Assembly (NCBI GenBank): GCA_021735725.1
Contig: JAIPGS010000002.1
Location: 1 to 35,873 of the forward strand
Direction of reading: 5' to 3'
DNA length: 35,873 nt
DNA from: Candidatus Babeliales bacterium
Lineage (GTDB): Bacteria; Babelota; Babeliae; Babelales; CAIQNR01
Shown: positions 1 through 7,109 of the stretch, one piece after another
How positions within the stretch are numbered: position 1 is the stretch's first letter
Layout of the letters: the number at the start of each line of letters is the position of its first letter
Made by a program: the position numbers and the translations under genes
Notes under the pieces: model-generated
Seen by the model: only the letters and a program-made list of their open reading frames with translations
Told to the model about the DNA's origin: nothing
Database searches by the model: none

Positions 1-243
1 ACTCTTGTAAGTTCAATTGATGAACATAAAAAAGATCTTCTTGCCGAGCAACATAAACAAGATCTTTTATGGGTTCATTATCGAAAAGAATTTGGACGAG
101 ATGCGCCATGTGTGGAAATGTCTCCAATTCTTTCTTTTTCTTCTCTTTTATGTCCTGTAACTTTACAAATGAGGGGTGATGAAAAAGAAAAACTTTTACA
201 TGAAACAAAATCATTTTTAATTGATAAGGTGATGCATGTTTGA
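1..243 (+). CDS. C-terminal end of an unrecognised protein (5' partial)
   Basis: An open frame runs from base 1 to a TGA at 241-243 (80 codons), and its start lies outside the window. The visible part is hydrophilic and charged, with no membrane segment, so it is not the end of Fo subunit a or c, which often precede atpF. The stop overlaps the atpF start by 8 bases (ATGCATGT then TGA), which implies translational coupling and a shared transcript. I do not recognise the family. The position just before atpF suggests either an ATP-synthase-associated gene or an unrelated operon member. Confidence 0.6.
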   Translation, partial: TLVSSIDEHKKDLLAEQHKQDLLWVHYRKEFGRDAPCVEMSPILSFSSLLCPVTLQMRGDEKEKLLHETKSFLIDKVMHV

Positions 244-733
244 TGAACTTTTTTCTTTCTTTGGTCTTTTTCAAATTGTTTGTTTTGTTTTATTACTTTT
301 GTATCTAAAAAAACTTATAATCACGTACTTAAGGCCTGAATTATATAAAGAAATTGTCAGAAGAAAAAGACAACTTGATGAGCTTAAAAAAGAACAAAAA
401 CACCTTGCAAAAGTTCATACATTATCTTTACAGGAAACAGAAGCAAAAACTCATACCGCGGAAAATCTTTTAAAAAAAATAAGAACATGGCATAAGGTTA
501 TGGATCGTAAACATAAAATTCATGAACAGAGCCGTGTAAATTCACAAAAACAAGTAAAAAATTATTTAGAAGAACAAGCTCGATTGCTTTCAATAGATCA
601 TGCAAAAAAAGAAATTATACCAGAAGCTGTGGAACAAGTTTTGCAGGATTTGCGTATAAAATTTTCTACGCAAAAGGAGCGGGAAGAGTTTTTAAAAAAT
701 ATTCTGATTAAAATGAATGAGGAATATGCATGA
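236..733 (+). CDS. atpF: F1Fo ATP synthase subunit b (AtpF-like)
   Basis: This is the peripheral-stalk subunit that anchors F1 to the membrane sector. The 165-residue product has one N-terminal hydrophobic segment (about residues 8-25) followed by a long charged helix rich in Lys, Glu and Gln (about 35-160), the typical b-subunit shape and length. Sequence conservation in this family is weak, so the call rests on architecture plus the atpH and atpA genes directly downstream. The ATG lies inside the end of the upstream gene, and the stop overlaps the atpH start in an ATGA arrangement (730-733). Expression is probably translationally coupled along the operon. Confidence 0.85.
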   Translation: MFDELFSFFGLFQIVCFVLLLLYLKKLIITYLRPELYKEIVRRKRQLDELKKEQKHLAKVHTLSLQETEAKTHTAENLLKKIRTWHKVMDRKHKIHEQSRVNSQKQVKNYLEEQARLLSIDHAKKEIIPEAVEQVLQDLRIKFSTQKEREEFLKNILIKMNEEYA

Positions 734-1272
734 ATATTACAGAAAAAATACTTGCTCGTCGTTATGCCCTTGCTTTTCTTAATGTGTATAGTTCATTTTT
801 AAAGGAAGCTGATTTTAAAGGCATGTGTTTATTGAGTTCTTATTTTTGTGAAAGGCGTCAGGCATGTTTTTTGATGAGAGTTTCATTATTAGATGAAGGT
901 GTAAAGTTAAAAGCTTTAGATGCGATCAGAAACATATTTAAGCTTCCTCCTTGTTTTAATAAATTATTTTCTTTGCTTATAGAACATAAACGATCAATTA
1001 TATTATCGGATGTATTTGATGAGTTATGCAATGAATATAAAAAGAGAAACAAAATTATTACTTTTGAGGTTGCAGCTACGGAAATATTTTCAGAAGAACA
1101 AAAAAATATAATAGAAAAATTTTTACACAAAGCGACTCAAGAAACTGTTTTGTGTTCCTACGTAGAGGATATGAGTTTAATTGCAGGGATACGCTTGCAA
1201 AGTAACGCGTATTTATGGGAAACTTCCGTTAAAGATCGCTTACATCGTATACGCACTACATTCAAGCGCTGA
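730..1272 (+). CDS. atpH: F1Fo ATP synthase subunit delta (AtpH)
   Basis: This is the stalk subunit that joins the tip of F1 to subunit b. The 180-residue product begins with the family hallmark, an ARRYA(L)AF motif near residues 9-16, followed by a helical N-terminal domain. The C-terminal region (about 105-180) has the alternating strand and helix pattern of delta/OSCP proteins. It overlaps atpF by four bases and is followed after 12 bases by atpA, the conserved F-H-A order. Length matches the family. Confidence 0.9.
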   Translation: MNITEKILARRYALAFLNVYSSFLKEADFKGMCLLSSYFCERRQACFLMRVSLLDEGVKLKALDAIRNIFKLPPCFNKLFSLLIEHKRSIILSDVFDELCNEYKKRNKIITFEVAATEIFSEEQKNIIEKFLHKATQETVLCSYVEDMSLIAGIRLQSNAYLWETSVKDRLHRIRTTFKR

Positions 1273-1284
1273 TAAAAGGACATT

Positions 1285-2790
1285 ATGGATATTAAAAGTA
1301 CTGATCTTGTTTCATTATTTGAAAAAGCTCTTTCTGGAGAGTCGGCTGAAAATTTATGTGAAATAGGCATCGTGGTTCAAGTTGGTGATGGGATTTGTAG
1401 AGTTCATGGTCTTGATGCTGCAGTTTACAATGAAGTTATACATTTTGAAGGTGGAAATAGAGGAATAGTTCTTGATCTTGAAGAGAGTTATGTCTCTATT
1501 TTTCTTTTATATAATAATATTGCAGTAGTAGAACTAGAAGTTGCAAGACGTACCGGCCGTGTTTTTAAGACTCCTGTTGGTATGGGTTTATTGGGCCGTG
1601 TGCTTAATGCGGTGGGAAAACCTATAGATGGCAGAGGAGACATTGATGCTCAAGAACAAAGACCAATCGAAGCATTTGCGCCAGGAGTTGTAGAACGTAG
1701 CCCTGTAAATGAATCGCTTGAAACAGGAATTTTAGCTGTTGATGCATTGGTTCCTATTGGAAAAGGACAACGAGAATTAATTATTGGAAATAGAAGTACT
1801 GGTAAAACAGCTCTTGCTCTTGATACTATTTTGCATCAAAAAGGGCGAAATGTATTATGTATTTATGTTTCCATTGGGCAACGTCAAGCAAATCTTGCGC
1901 GGACTATTCGATTGCTTATTGAAAACGGAGCACTTGAATATACTGTTGTAATTAGTGCTGATTCAAGTGATTCAGTATTATGCCAATATCTTGCTCCTTA
2001 TGTTGGTTGTACCATTGGTGAATATTTTAGAAGCCAAGGGAAAGATGCATTAATAGTATATGATGATTTAAGTAATCATGCCATTGCGTATCGCGAAATG
2101 TCCTTATTGATGCGAAGACCGCCTGGACGCGAAGCATATCCTGGAGATGTGTTTTATTTACATTCTCGGCTTCTTGAACGTGCGGGAAAAATAGTAAATG
2201 GTGGATCTTTAACTGCATTGCCACTTGTCCAAGTGCAAGCTGATGATATCACTGCCTATATTCCAACAAATTTAATTTCTATTACTGATGGACAGATATT
2301 TTTAGATGATCAAATGTTTAAAGCAGGGATTAGGCCCGCAGTAAATATTGGTCTTTCTGTTTCTCGTGTTGGTGGGGCGGCTCAAACAAAAGCTATTAGA
2401 AAAACAGCTCGATCTTTAGGGCTTGAACTTGCTCAGTATCGTGAACTTCTTGATTTTTCTCAATTTGGAACAGAGCTTGATAAAGACGCACAGTCTCGTC
2501 TTGCTCGTGGGCAACGTGCTGTTGAAATTTTAAAGCAACAACAATATGTGACTTATAATTTTGTTCAGCAATCATTAATGCTTTTTGTGCTTCAAGAAGG
2601 GTTTGTTGATTCTGTTTCAAAAAACGGGGTTCATGCATTTGTGACTCAGTTTGGAAGTTACGTTGAATCGGTATATCCAGATATTTATCAGGAGATTATG
2701 GATTCTAAGGATATTTCAAAAGAAAAGCACACCGAGCTTCTTGCAATAGCAAAAGAGTTTAGTACCTTGTTTGTTGCTCCTGAAGAATAA
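1285..2790 (+). CDS. atpA: F1Fo ATP synthase subunit alpha
   Basis: This is the nucleotide-binding, mostly non-catalytic subunit of the F1 hexamer. The 501-residue length is normal. The P-loop reads GNRSTGKT at residues 168-175, where most alpha subunits have GDRQTGKT, so the D and Q positions are changed while Lys and Thr are kept. The SVSRVGGAAQ segment carries the Arg (residue 361) corresponding to the arginine finger that completes the catalytic site on beta. The LDxFxQFG-type segment after it (about 388-397) is also present. The gamma, beta and epsilon genes that normally follow are absent here: the next gene is a tRNA with its own promoter. Confidence 0.97.
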   Translation: MDIKSTDLVSLFEKALSGESAENLCEIGIVVQVGDGICRVHGLDAAVYNEVIHFEGGNRGIVLDLEESYVSIFLLYNNIAVVELEVARRTGRVFKTPVGMGLLGRVLNAVGKPIDGRGDIDAQEQRPIEAFAPGVVERSPVNESLETGILAVDALVPIGKGQRELIIGNRSTGKTALALDTILHQKGRNVLCIYVSIGQRQANLARTIRLLIENGALEYTVVISADSSDSVLCQYLAPYVGCTIGEYFRSQGKDALIVYDDLSNHAIAYREMSLLMRRPPGREAYPGDVFYLHSRLLERAGKIVNGGSLTALPLVQVQADDITAYIPTNLISITDGQIFLDDQMFKAGIRPAVNIGLSVSRVGGAAQTKAIRKTARSLGLELAQYRELLDFSQFGTELDKDAQSRLARGQRAVEILKQQQYVTYNFVQQSLMLFVLQEGFVDSVSKNGVHAFVTQFGSYVESVYPDIYQEIMDSKDISKEKHTELLAIAKEFSTLFVAPEE

Positions 2791-2799
2791 TAATAGAAG

Positions 2800-2828
2800 T
2801 TGAAAATCCCAATTTATTCCCGTATACT
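2800..2828 (+). promoter_or_regulatory. Promoter of tRNA-Arg(UCU)
   Basis: The -35 box is TTGAAA (2800-2805) and the -10 box is TATACT (2823-2828), with a spacer of exactly 17 bases. Transcription would start near 2835, about 20 bases before the tRNA. It lies just past the atpA stop, so the tRNA need not depend on the atp operon. Confidence 0.75.
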
Positions 2829-2854
2829 AAGAGTCTATTCTAAAAAAAGTAAAG

Positions 2855-2931
2855 GTGCCCGTAGCTCAGCTGGATAGAGCAACGGATTTCTAATCCGTAG
2901 GTCGTAGGTTCGAATCCTACCGGGCACACCA
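2855..2931 (+). tRNA. tRNA-Arg (anticodon UCU)
   Basis: A full cloverleaf can be drawn. Acceptor GTGCCCG (2855-2861) pairs with CGGGCAC (2921-2927). The D arm carries GCTC, the anticodon stem ACGGA/TCCGT encloses TTTCTAA with anticodon TCT at 2889-2891, and the T arm contains GGTTCGAATCC. The discriminator is A, and CCA is encoded (2929-2931). It reads AGA, expected to be a common Arg codon in such an AT-rich genome. Confidence 0.97.
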
Positions 2932-3030
2932 TACTTCGCTAAGGCTTCAGCTGGCACGCCAACACTGAAGGAATGAGATAATAATCGAAGAAATAAATTT
3001 GAATTACAAGGCGAAAGCTGCCCGCCGAAG
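2931..3030. repeat. Imperfect inverted-repeat element after tRNA-Arg
   Basis: The end sequences TACTTCG (2932-2938) and CGAAGTA (about 3024-3030) are complementary. The inner parts, including AGCTGGCACGCC on the left and GGCGAAAGCTG on the right, also partly pair, so the roughly 100-base segment could fold into a long irregular hairpin. It is visibly richer in G+C than its surroundings and carries no convincing ORF. No U tract follows, so it is not a classical terminator. A dispersed palindromic element or a tRNA-processing structure is possible. Confidence 0.35.
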
Positions 3031-3058
3031 TAAGCGATTATGGTAGATTCTGTAGCGT

Positions 3059-3565
3059 TTACGTAAAGATTGTATTAATTTTTCTTTTATTCAAAATTGG
3101 TTTGATTTCAACAAAATAAAGTAATTGCCACGCTTGAGTTTTTTGAGCTTGTGGACTACTAGTTATGTCCCATGGCGGGTAAACTCGTATTGCCCGTTTT
3201 CCACCATTTCCATTTTTTGATATAATTTTTTTTTCTTCTAATACATTTTTTGAAAAAATAAATTGGCCACAATGTGTTGAATTTTTAACATTAATTATAA
3301 GCATATCAAAAGAATCATCGGCATCATAAGGCATGATAGGTCCATCTCCAATTCGCTTCCAGAAAGTAACAAATTGTCCACTTTTTGTGGGGGTGATTTT
3401 AGCCACACGAAACTTAATTATTTTATTATTCATTTCAAAAGTACATGCGCCATATTCTTGGCTTTCTTTTTCTGGAATTATATTTTTACAGATTAACCCT
3501 ATTGGTTTATAGGTACATTCATGAGCCATAAGCAGATCTTGATGAATTGAATTATTAATTTTCAT
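3059..3565 (-). CDS. MepB family protein
   Basis: The 168-residue product matches the MepB family, named for the third gene of the Staphylococcus mepRAB locus, whose biochemical role is not settled. Recognisable family segments are YGACTFEMN with KFRVAKITPTKSGQFVTFWKR (residues about 38-71), an FGQF-like HCGQFIF, and near the C-terminus GKRAIRVYPPW followed by AQKTQ.WQ.YF. There is no signal peptide, so it is probably cytoplasmic. It begins 20 bases after the rpe stop with a GAGG ribosome site, so it is probably co-transcribed with rpe. MepB is typical of free-living Firmicutes and others; its presence next to a tRNA may reflect transfer. Confidence 0.8.
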   Translation of the reverse strand: MKINNSIHQDLLMAHECTYKPIGLICKNIIPEKESQEYGACTFEMNNKIIKFRVAKITPTKSGQFVTFWKRIGDGPIMPYDADDSFDMLIINVKNSTHCGQFIFSKNVLEEKKIISKNGNGGKRAIRVYPPWDITSSPQAQKTQAWQLLYFVEIKPILNKRKINTIFT

Positions 3566-3584
3566 AGGTAAGATTCCTCTTGAT

Positions 3585-4244
3585 TTAAAAAGACTCTTTT
3601 TTTTGTTGTAAAAGTTTAAATGAAGCAGCAGGGTTGGGAGTATTAAAAATTCCTGATGTTACACTCGCATGATCAACATGTAGTGATTGAAGTGTTGGAA
3701 TAATGTCTTGAGTGATCCCTCCATCAACAGCTAATGATAAATGAGAGTTTTGCGTTTTTCTATATATATCAAGTTCTTTGAGTCGTGTTGTTGTTTTTTG
3801 AATGAATGGTTGTCCTGATGTGCCTGGTTGAACTGCCATAATTAAAAAATGGTCAAATTCGTTAATTAAACATAATGGGCCAGAAAGTGGTGTGTTGGGA
3901 TTAATTGCTAAGCTAGGACGCATATTTTTTTGTTTAATAAGTTGGGCACAATATTCTGCTTCATCAAGTTCAACAGCTTCATAATGAAAGGTAATAATGC
4001 TTTCTTCTGGAATGGTAAGTTGTTCAATATATTCTTGTGGATTGTGCACCATTAAGTGAATCCATAACTGATTATCAGTGTACTGTGGAAATTGATTAAC
4101 AAGTTCCATGCTCCCTTGTGTTGAGGGTACAAAAAGGCCATCCATAATATCAATATGGTAACCGATACATAATCCATTAAACATTTCAAAAACAGGCAGT
4201 AAATCTTTAATAGTTTGTTGTGTAGGAGCGGGAAAAATAAACAT
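3585..4244 (-). CDS. rpe: Ribulose-phosphate 3-epimerase-like protein
   Basis: This enzyme interconverts ribulose 5-phosphate and xylulose 5-phosphate in the pentose phosphate pathway. The 219-residue product has the expected metal and catalytic residues: H30 and D32 in HIDIMDG, H63 in IHLMV, and D174 in VDGGI. A phosphate-binding loop (VQPGTSGQPF, 138-147) replaces the usual NPGFGGQ. The N-terminus lacks the standard PSLLSAD segment and its conserved Ser, starting instead with FIFPAPTQQ, so this is a divergent member that may have altered substrate preference. It precedes mepB by 20 bases. Confidence 0.85.
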   Translation of the reverse strand: MFIFPAPTQQTIKDLLPVFEMFNGLCIGYHIDIMDGLFVPSTQGSMELVNQFPQYTDNQLWIHLMVHNPQEYIEQLTIPEESIITFHYEAVELDEAEYCAQLIKQKNMRPSLAINPNTPLSGPLCLINEFDHFLIMAVQPGTSGQPFIQKTTTRLKELDIYRKTQNSHLSLAVDGGITQDIIPTLQSLHVDHASVTSGIFNTPNPAASFKLLQQKKESF

Positions 4245-4348
4245 GGCACCCTTTTTATAAGATTTATTTTATAAAAGGATACCATGAAAATTTATTTTAA
4301 AGAATATTCTTTAATTTTTTAGAAAATTAAGTGTGCTTCTTTTTTACG

Positions 4349-4624
4349 CTACAATTCCTGATGTTTTTGTAGTACGCCCTCTATAACGTTGTGAGTACCA
4401 TGAACAATTCCTTTTGCTGCAATAGTTGCAGCCCATGGATAAAAGTTATTAAAAAGATGAGGGGTTTTTTCGATTGTTTTTACAGTATCTCCAAAGAGAC
4501 AACTTAATGAAAGATCTATTATTAAAATTGTACCACTATGAGAATCAGAAAGATTGAATTTTTCTAGTGTGGAGTGGATTGTTTTTTTTGAGAGTATATT
4601 TTGTGGCAATAGATGTAGCCGCAT
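4349..4624 (-). CDS. Small protein of unknown function (91 aa)
   Basis: The 91-residue ORF has no recognised domain and no signal peptide. It has a moderately hydrophobic centre (GTILIIDLSLSCLFG, about residues 31-45), then an amphipathic C-terminal half. No Shine-Dalgarno sequence precedes the ATG, and the upstream segment contains a hairpin, so either the start or the gene itself is uncertain. It sits between rpe and an exported unknown protein, all on the minus strand. Confidence 0.45.
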   Translation of the reverse strand: MRLHLLPQNILSKKTIHSTLEKFNLSDSHSGTILIIDLSLSCLFGDTVKTIEKTPHLFNNFYPWAATIAAKGIVHGTHNVIEGVLQKHQEL

Positions 4625-4762
4625 TTTTATAAGAAATTATTTGGGGGGTTGTTATCATTTGTGTGATAACTGGTGAAGGCGTCCAGATAAAAGCACTTGA
4701 CGTAGCCCCATCCTGAACTTATTTTTGAAATTTCAACAGGAAAAAGAATTCCAAGTTTAAGC
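4625..4762 (-). other. Gene-free segment with hairpin and GC-richer core
   Basis: This interval between two minus-strand genes contains a perfect hairpin, GTTATCA (4651-4657) with TGATAAC (4664-4670), next to a run of six G on the plus strand. Beside it is a segment (about 4665-4725) richer in G+C than the flanks. On the minus strand one frame reads ...ISKISSGWGYVKCFYLDAF..., continuing to a stop at 4627, but its only ATG lies 83 bases inside the neighbouring gene. I read it as a gene remnant or structured RNA rather than a gene. Confidence 0.35.
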
Positions 4763-5680
4763 TTATTTATGAGTGTGTTCTTGTTTTTGTTCTTTAAAAG
4801 GATAGTTATCTTTTTGTTGACGAAGAGAATATGCTTGAGCTGCAATATAATAAAGCATTGGTCCCCATGTTGTAGCCTCTATTATTCCTGTTGCAACTTG
4901 TGCATTTGGGCTAAAAATAGTTTCTGCTTTATTATGATTATTTGTCCAGTTTGCTTTGATTGCAGCGTTGTGAGCAAGTGGGAAAACGATATAAGATATG
5001 CCGGCAGCAGCTAAATATTTTTTATCACCAGTTGCAATAGCTGCAGGAACAGTTGCGTTAGCCGTTAATTTTGCAACAGTATTTGCTGTTGCCCACCATG
5101 AATGTTCTCTATTAATTTCACGATTATCTGAAAGGCGATTATTAAGCCCTGCATTTATAGAGGCATAAACAGGCATTCCAGAGTAGTACCAAGCTACTCC
5201 GGTAAGAGCAAGTGGGAAGTATGTTGTTGAAAGAGCATTTTGAATTGAGTGTCGTTCTTCATAAAGTTCTTCAAATTTTTCTTTATCAGCTATTTGTTGC
5301 ATTGCATTAAACAGAAGCTTACTTTTAGAAAGTCGAAATTCGAATGACATTCTATAGTGATCGGGGCGTTTTTTAGAAAGTAATGTTTCATAATAGAAAA
5401 TGTCTTCTTGAACGGAGCGTATTTTTTGTAATGATTGATCATGTTTTATTTTCCACAAAGGCCATGCCCATTCTAACCAAGATGTTTTGGTTTCTTCTTT
5501 TTTGAGCCGAGCGGCTTTTATAAAAGATTCAAAATCTTGGCATCGTAAGTGTCCTTCATCTCCTAGTTCTGGATTGTCGCAAGGACTTTCTTGTTGATCG
5601 TTAAAATTAAAATGATGAGACTGCGCGGCTGAAAGAGAATAAAAACAAATGAGTAATAAAGAGAATTGAAAATGCTTCAT
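4763..5680 (-). CDS. Exported protein of unknown function (305 aa)
   Basis: The protein starts with a Sec signal peptide (about residues 1-19, ending SAAQS). A charged helical region follows (about 50-150). The C-terminal half (about 155-285) has several Ala/Gly-rich weakly hydrophobic stretches such as TYFPLALTGVAWYYSGMP and AAGISYIVFPLAHNAA, which may be membrane-inserted. An AAGGAG site precedes the ATG. The protein immediately upstream (5797-6354) also combines a signal peptide with Ala/Gly-rich helices, so the two may share a role at the envelope. No family recognised. Confidence 0.75.
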   Translation of the reverse strand: MKHFQFSLLLICFYSLSAAQSHHFNFNDQQESPCDNPELGDEGHLRCQDFESFIKAARLKKEETKTSWLEWAWPLWKIKHDQSLQKIRSVQEDIFYYETLLSKKRPDHYRMSFEFRLSKSKLLFNAMQQIADKEKFEELYEERHSIQNALSTTYFPLALTGVAWYYSGMPVYASINAGLNNRLSDNREINREHSWWATANTVAKLTANATVPAAIATGDKKYLAAAGISYIVFPLAHNAAIKANWTNNHNKAETIFSPNAQVATGIIEATTWGPMLYYIAAQAYSLRQQKDNYPFKEQKQEHTHK

Positions 5681-5748
5681 GCGCCACTCCTTGTAGTGTG
5701 GAGATATAAAATGTTTGTCAAACTATAGCAGAGGTTAGAGTGGAGAGC

Positions 5749-5783
5749 AAAAAAAAAGCTCCGGAAAAATTCCAGAGCTTTTT
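5749..5783 (-). terminator. Rho-independent terminator of the 185-aa gene
   Basis: On the minus strand a stem AAAAGCTCTGGAA / TTCCGGAGCTTTT with one mismatch is followed by nine T residues. It lies 14 bases past the stop of the gene at 5797-6354. Confidence 0.85.
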
Positions 5784-5796
5784 ACATTTAAATATA

Positions 5797-6354
5797 TTAG
5801 TTAGTGCCAGTAGCTGCTTGTACGCCAGCTCTCATTTCTTCTGGAAGTTGTTCATATCCAGCTGTGAATAGGTATCCACCAACAGCACCATTGCTTAAAG
5901 TAACTTCTTTACTTACTCGTCCAAGGTTTCTGCCAGCCCATATGAATGCTGTTCCTGCTGTTGCGCCTTTCATTCCATCATCTGTTATATTCCATAATGA
6001 ATCAGCTGCAAGAAGTCCTGCATGAGTTTGAACTGTTCCAAGTAATTCAGAAGGAGTTGTTTGTGTACGTTCACTTACAAATGTTAAAACTTGGTTTACT
6101 CCTTGAAGAGAAGCTACTTTTTGACTTTGAGTTTGTAATAAGTACCATGCAGCCATTGCTGGAAGAGCAACATGCCATTGTGTTACATCAGGGCGAAGTC
6201 TTCCTGCAACACCGTTCATTCCCCAATATGCATTTAATTGTGCGGCAGCATTGCTTCCTTGCGAAACATTATCAGCTGCTGCATTTTGTTCTGCTGCATA
6301 CATTGCACAAGAACTTAAAAGTGCTATCGTTAAGATTATTTTATTTGCTTTCAT
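5797..6354 (-). CDS. Exported protein of unknown function (185 aa)
   Basis: A clear signal peptide (about residues 1-20, cleavage after MYAA or similar) precedes an Asn/Ala/Gln-rich stretch. Ala/Gly-rich amphipathic or weakly hydrophobic helices follow (HVALPAMAAWYLL, GTAFIWAGRNLG, GAVGGYLFTAGYE). No known motif. A GGGAGA ribosome site precedes the ATG and a strong terminator follows, so it is a monocistronic unit. Its promoter region (a TATACT on the minus strand, 6423-6428) faces that of the VOC gene across a shared inverted repeat. Confidence 0.78.
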   Translation of the reverse strand: MKANKIILTIALLSSCAMYAAEQNAAADNVSQGSNAAAQLNAYWGMNGVAGRLRPDVTQWHVALPAMAAWYLLQTQSQKVASLQGVNQVLTFVSERTQTTPSELLGTVQTHAGLLAADSLWNITDDGMKGATAGTAFIWAGRNLGRVSKEVTLSNGAVGGYLFTAGYEQLPEEMRAGVQAATGTN

Positions 6355-6422
6355 CAGAATCTCCCTACTCTACATTGAAAATTTTTTACTACTTTTTTAA
6401 CTACCAAGAGACTCTACTTCGC

Positions 6423-6428
6423 AGTATA
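6423..6428 (-). promoter_or_regulatory. Probable -10 box for the 185-aa exported protein
   Basis: TATACT on the minus strand lies about 70 bases before the start of the 5797-6354 gene. No good -35 box is found at 16-18 bases; TTGTCA in the inverted repeat is 21 bases away. It is supported mainly by the same hexamer recurring at other starts in the window. Confidence 0.4.
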
Positions 6429-6431
6429 AAG

Positions 6432-6456
6432 ATTGTCAATCAATTTATGTGACAAT
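6432..6456. promoter_or_regulatory. Operator-like inverted repeat between divergent genes
   Basis: A perfect inverted repeat, ATTGTCA-N11-TGACAAT, lies between the divergent promoters of the exported 185-aa protein and the VOC protein. One regulator bound here could touch both. No matching regulator gene is seen nearby. Confidence 0.4.
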
Positions 6457-6487
6457 TTGTATGAAAAACACAAAAAGTCTGTATACT
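6457..6487 (+). promoter_or_regulatory. Probable promoter of the VOC gene
   Basis: TATACT (6482-6487) with a weaker TTGTAT (6457-6462) 19 bases upstream; transcription would start about 35 bases before the ATG at 6527. Confidence 0.5.
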
Positions 6488-6526
6488 AAAGGATAAAAAG
6501 ATTTTAAAAAAAACGAAAAAAAAGAC

Positions 6527-6949
6527 ATGAAAAAAACTATTTCTGGTGTTCATATGTTTATTCTTATGCAAAAAGACCTTGAAAAAGCTCTTATTTTTTA
6601 TGAAAAACTTGGCGCAAAAAAAACATTACATATTCCTTCCAAATGGGCGGAAATGGAATTTTTTGGAATTAAGTTAGGATTATGTCCTTTTGAAGATGCA
6701 ACACCACGCCATACAGGAATTGTTCTTGAGGTTGTTGATCTTGAAAATTTGTATGCTGATTTAAAAAAAGAGGGAATTTCTTTTACTGGTGAACCCGTTG
6801 AAGCACTTCATGGGACGTTGGTAACGTTTGAAGATCCGAGCGGTAATCGTCTTGATTTGTATCAACCTAATTTGGATAAACTTGATAAAGTTCTTGGTAC
6901 ATGTTGTAAAAAAGATGCAAATCAAGTTACTTGTTGTAAAAAAAAATAA
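6527..6949 (+). CDS. VOC/glyoxalase-fold protein with Cys-Cys tail
   Basis: This is a vicinal-oxygen-chelate superfamily protein (glyoxalase / bleomycin-resistance / dioxygenase fold). Residues 7-115 show two beta-alpha-beta-beta-beta modules: VHMFILMQKDLEKALIFYEKLG, then HTGIVLEVVDLENLYADLKKEG, ending with the family signature TFEDPSGNRLDLYQP. The substrate cannot be assigned. After the domain comes a tail (about 122-140) with two Cys-Cys-Lys-Lys motifs (TCCKK and TCCKKK), unusual for the fold and suggestive of metal or arsenic/thiol chemistry. It has its own promoter and lies upstream of the groES promoter. Cytoplasmic. Confidence 0.85.
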   Translation: MKKTISGVHMFILMQKDLEKALIFYEKLGAKKTLHIPSKWAEMEFFGIKLGLCPFEDATPRHTGIVLEVVDLENLYADLKKEGISFTGEPVEALHGTLVTFEDPSGNRLDLYQPNLDKLDKVLGTCCKKDANQVTCCKKK

Positions 6950-6980
6950 GCCTAAAATCTGAGTCACTTGTTATAAAGTA

Positions 6981-7008
6981 TTGCACTCTTTTTTTGTTCA
7001 GGTATACT
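6981..7008 (+). promoter_or_regulatory. groES-groEL promoter
   Basis: TTGCAC (6981-6986) and TATACT (7003-7008) are separated by 16 bases. Transcription from about 7015 gives a leader of roughly 95 bases. The -35 region resembles half of a CIRCE element (GCACTC), but the second half is missing. Confidence 0.7.
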
Positions 7009-7035
7009 AGAAGCACAGAAGGATGGTTTGGCGTG

Positions 7036-7060
7036 TAAATGCCCTTCCTGAGAGCATTTA
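7036..7060 (+). promoter_or_regulatory. Hairpin in the groES leader
   Basis: TAAATGC (7036-7042) pairs with GCATTTA (7054-7060) around an 11-base loop, followed by a short T-rich run. A GAAGG upstream (about 7018-7022) can pair with CCTTC in the loop (7043-7047), offering an alternative fold. It could be an attenuator, an RNA thermometer-like element or an mRNA stabiliser; the sequence alone does not decide. Confidence 0.4.
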
Positions 7061-7109
7061 GCTCTTTTTAAAAAAATTACTAATTATATATTTTAAGCGG
7101 GAGTTAACA

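Noticed and set aside
2855..3565. Integrated mobile element at tRNA-Arg
   Set aside because: No integrase, and no second copy of the tRNA 3' end was found in the window; only the MepB position hints at acquisition.
4627..4845. Minus-strand ORF of 72 codons overlapping the end of the 305-aa gene
   Set aside because: Its only start lies inside the neighbouring coding region, there is no ribosome site, and the protein-like part is only the last half; treated as an unexplained element instead.
5946..6452. Plus-strand ORF of 168 codons opposite the 185-aa exported gene
   Set aside because: It is antisense to a gene with signal peptide, ribosome site and terminator, has no ribosome site, and shows Leu/His-rich shadow composition.
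6970..7010. CIRCE element for HrcA control of groES
   Set aside because: Only a GCACTC half-site is present; the matching GAGTGC half nine bases later is absent.
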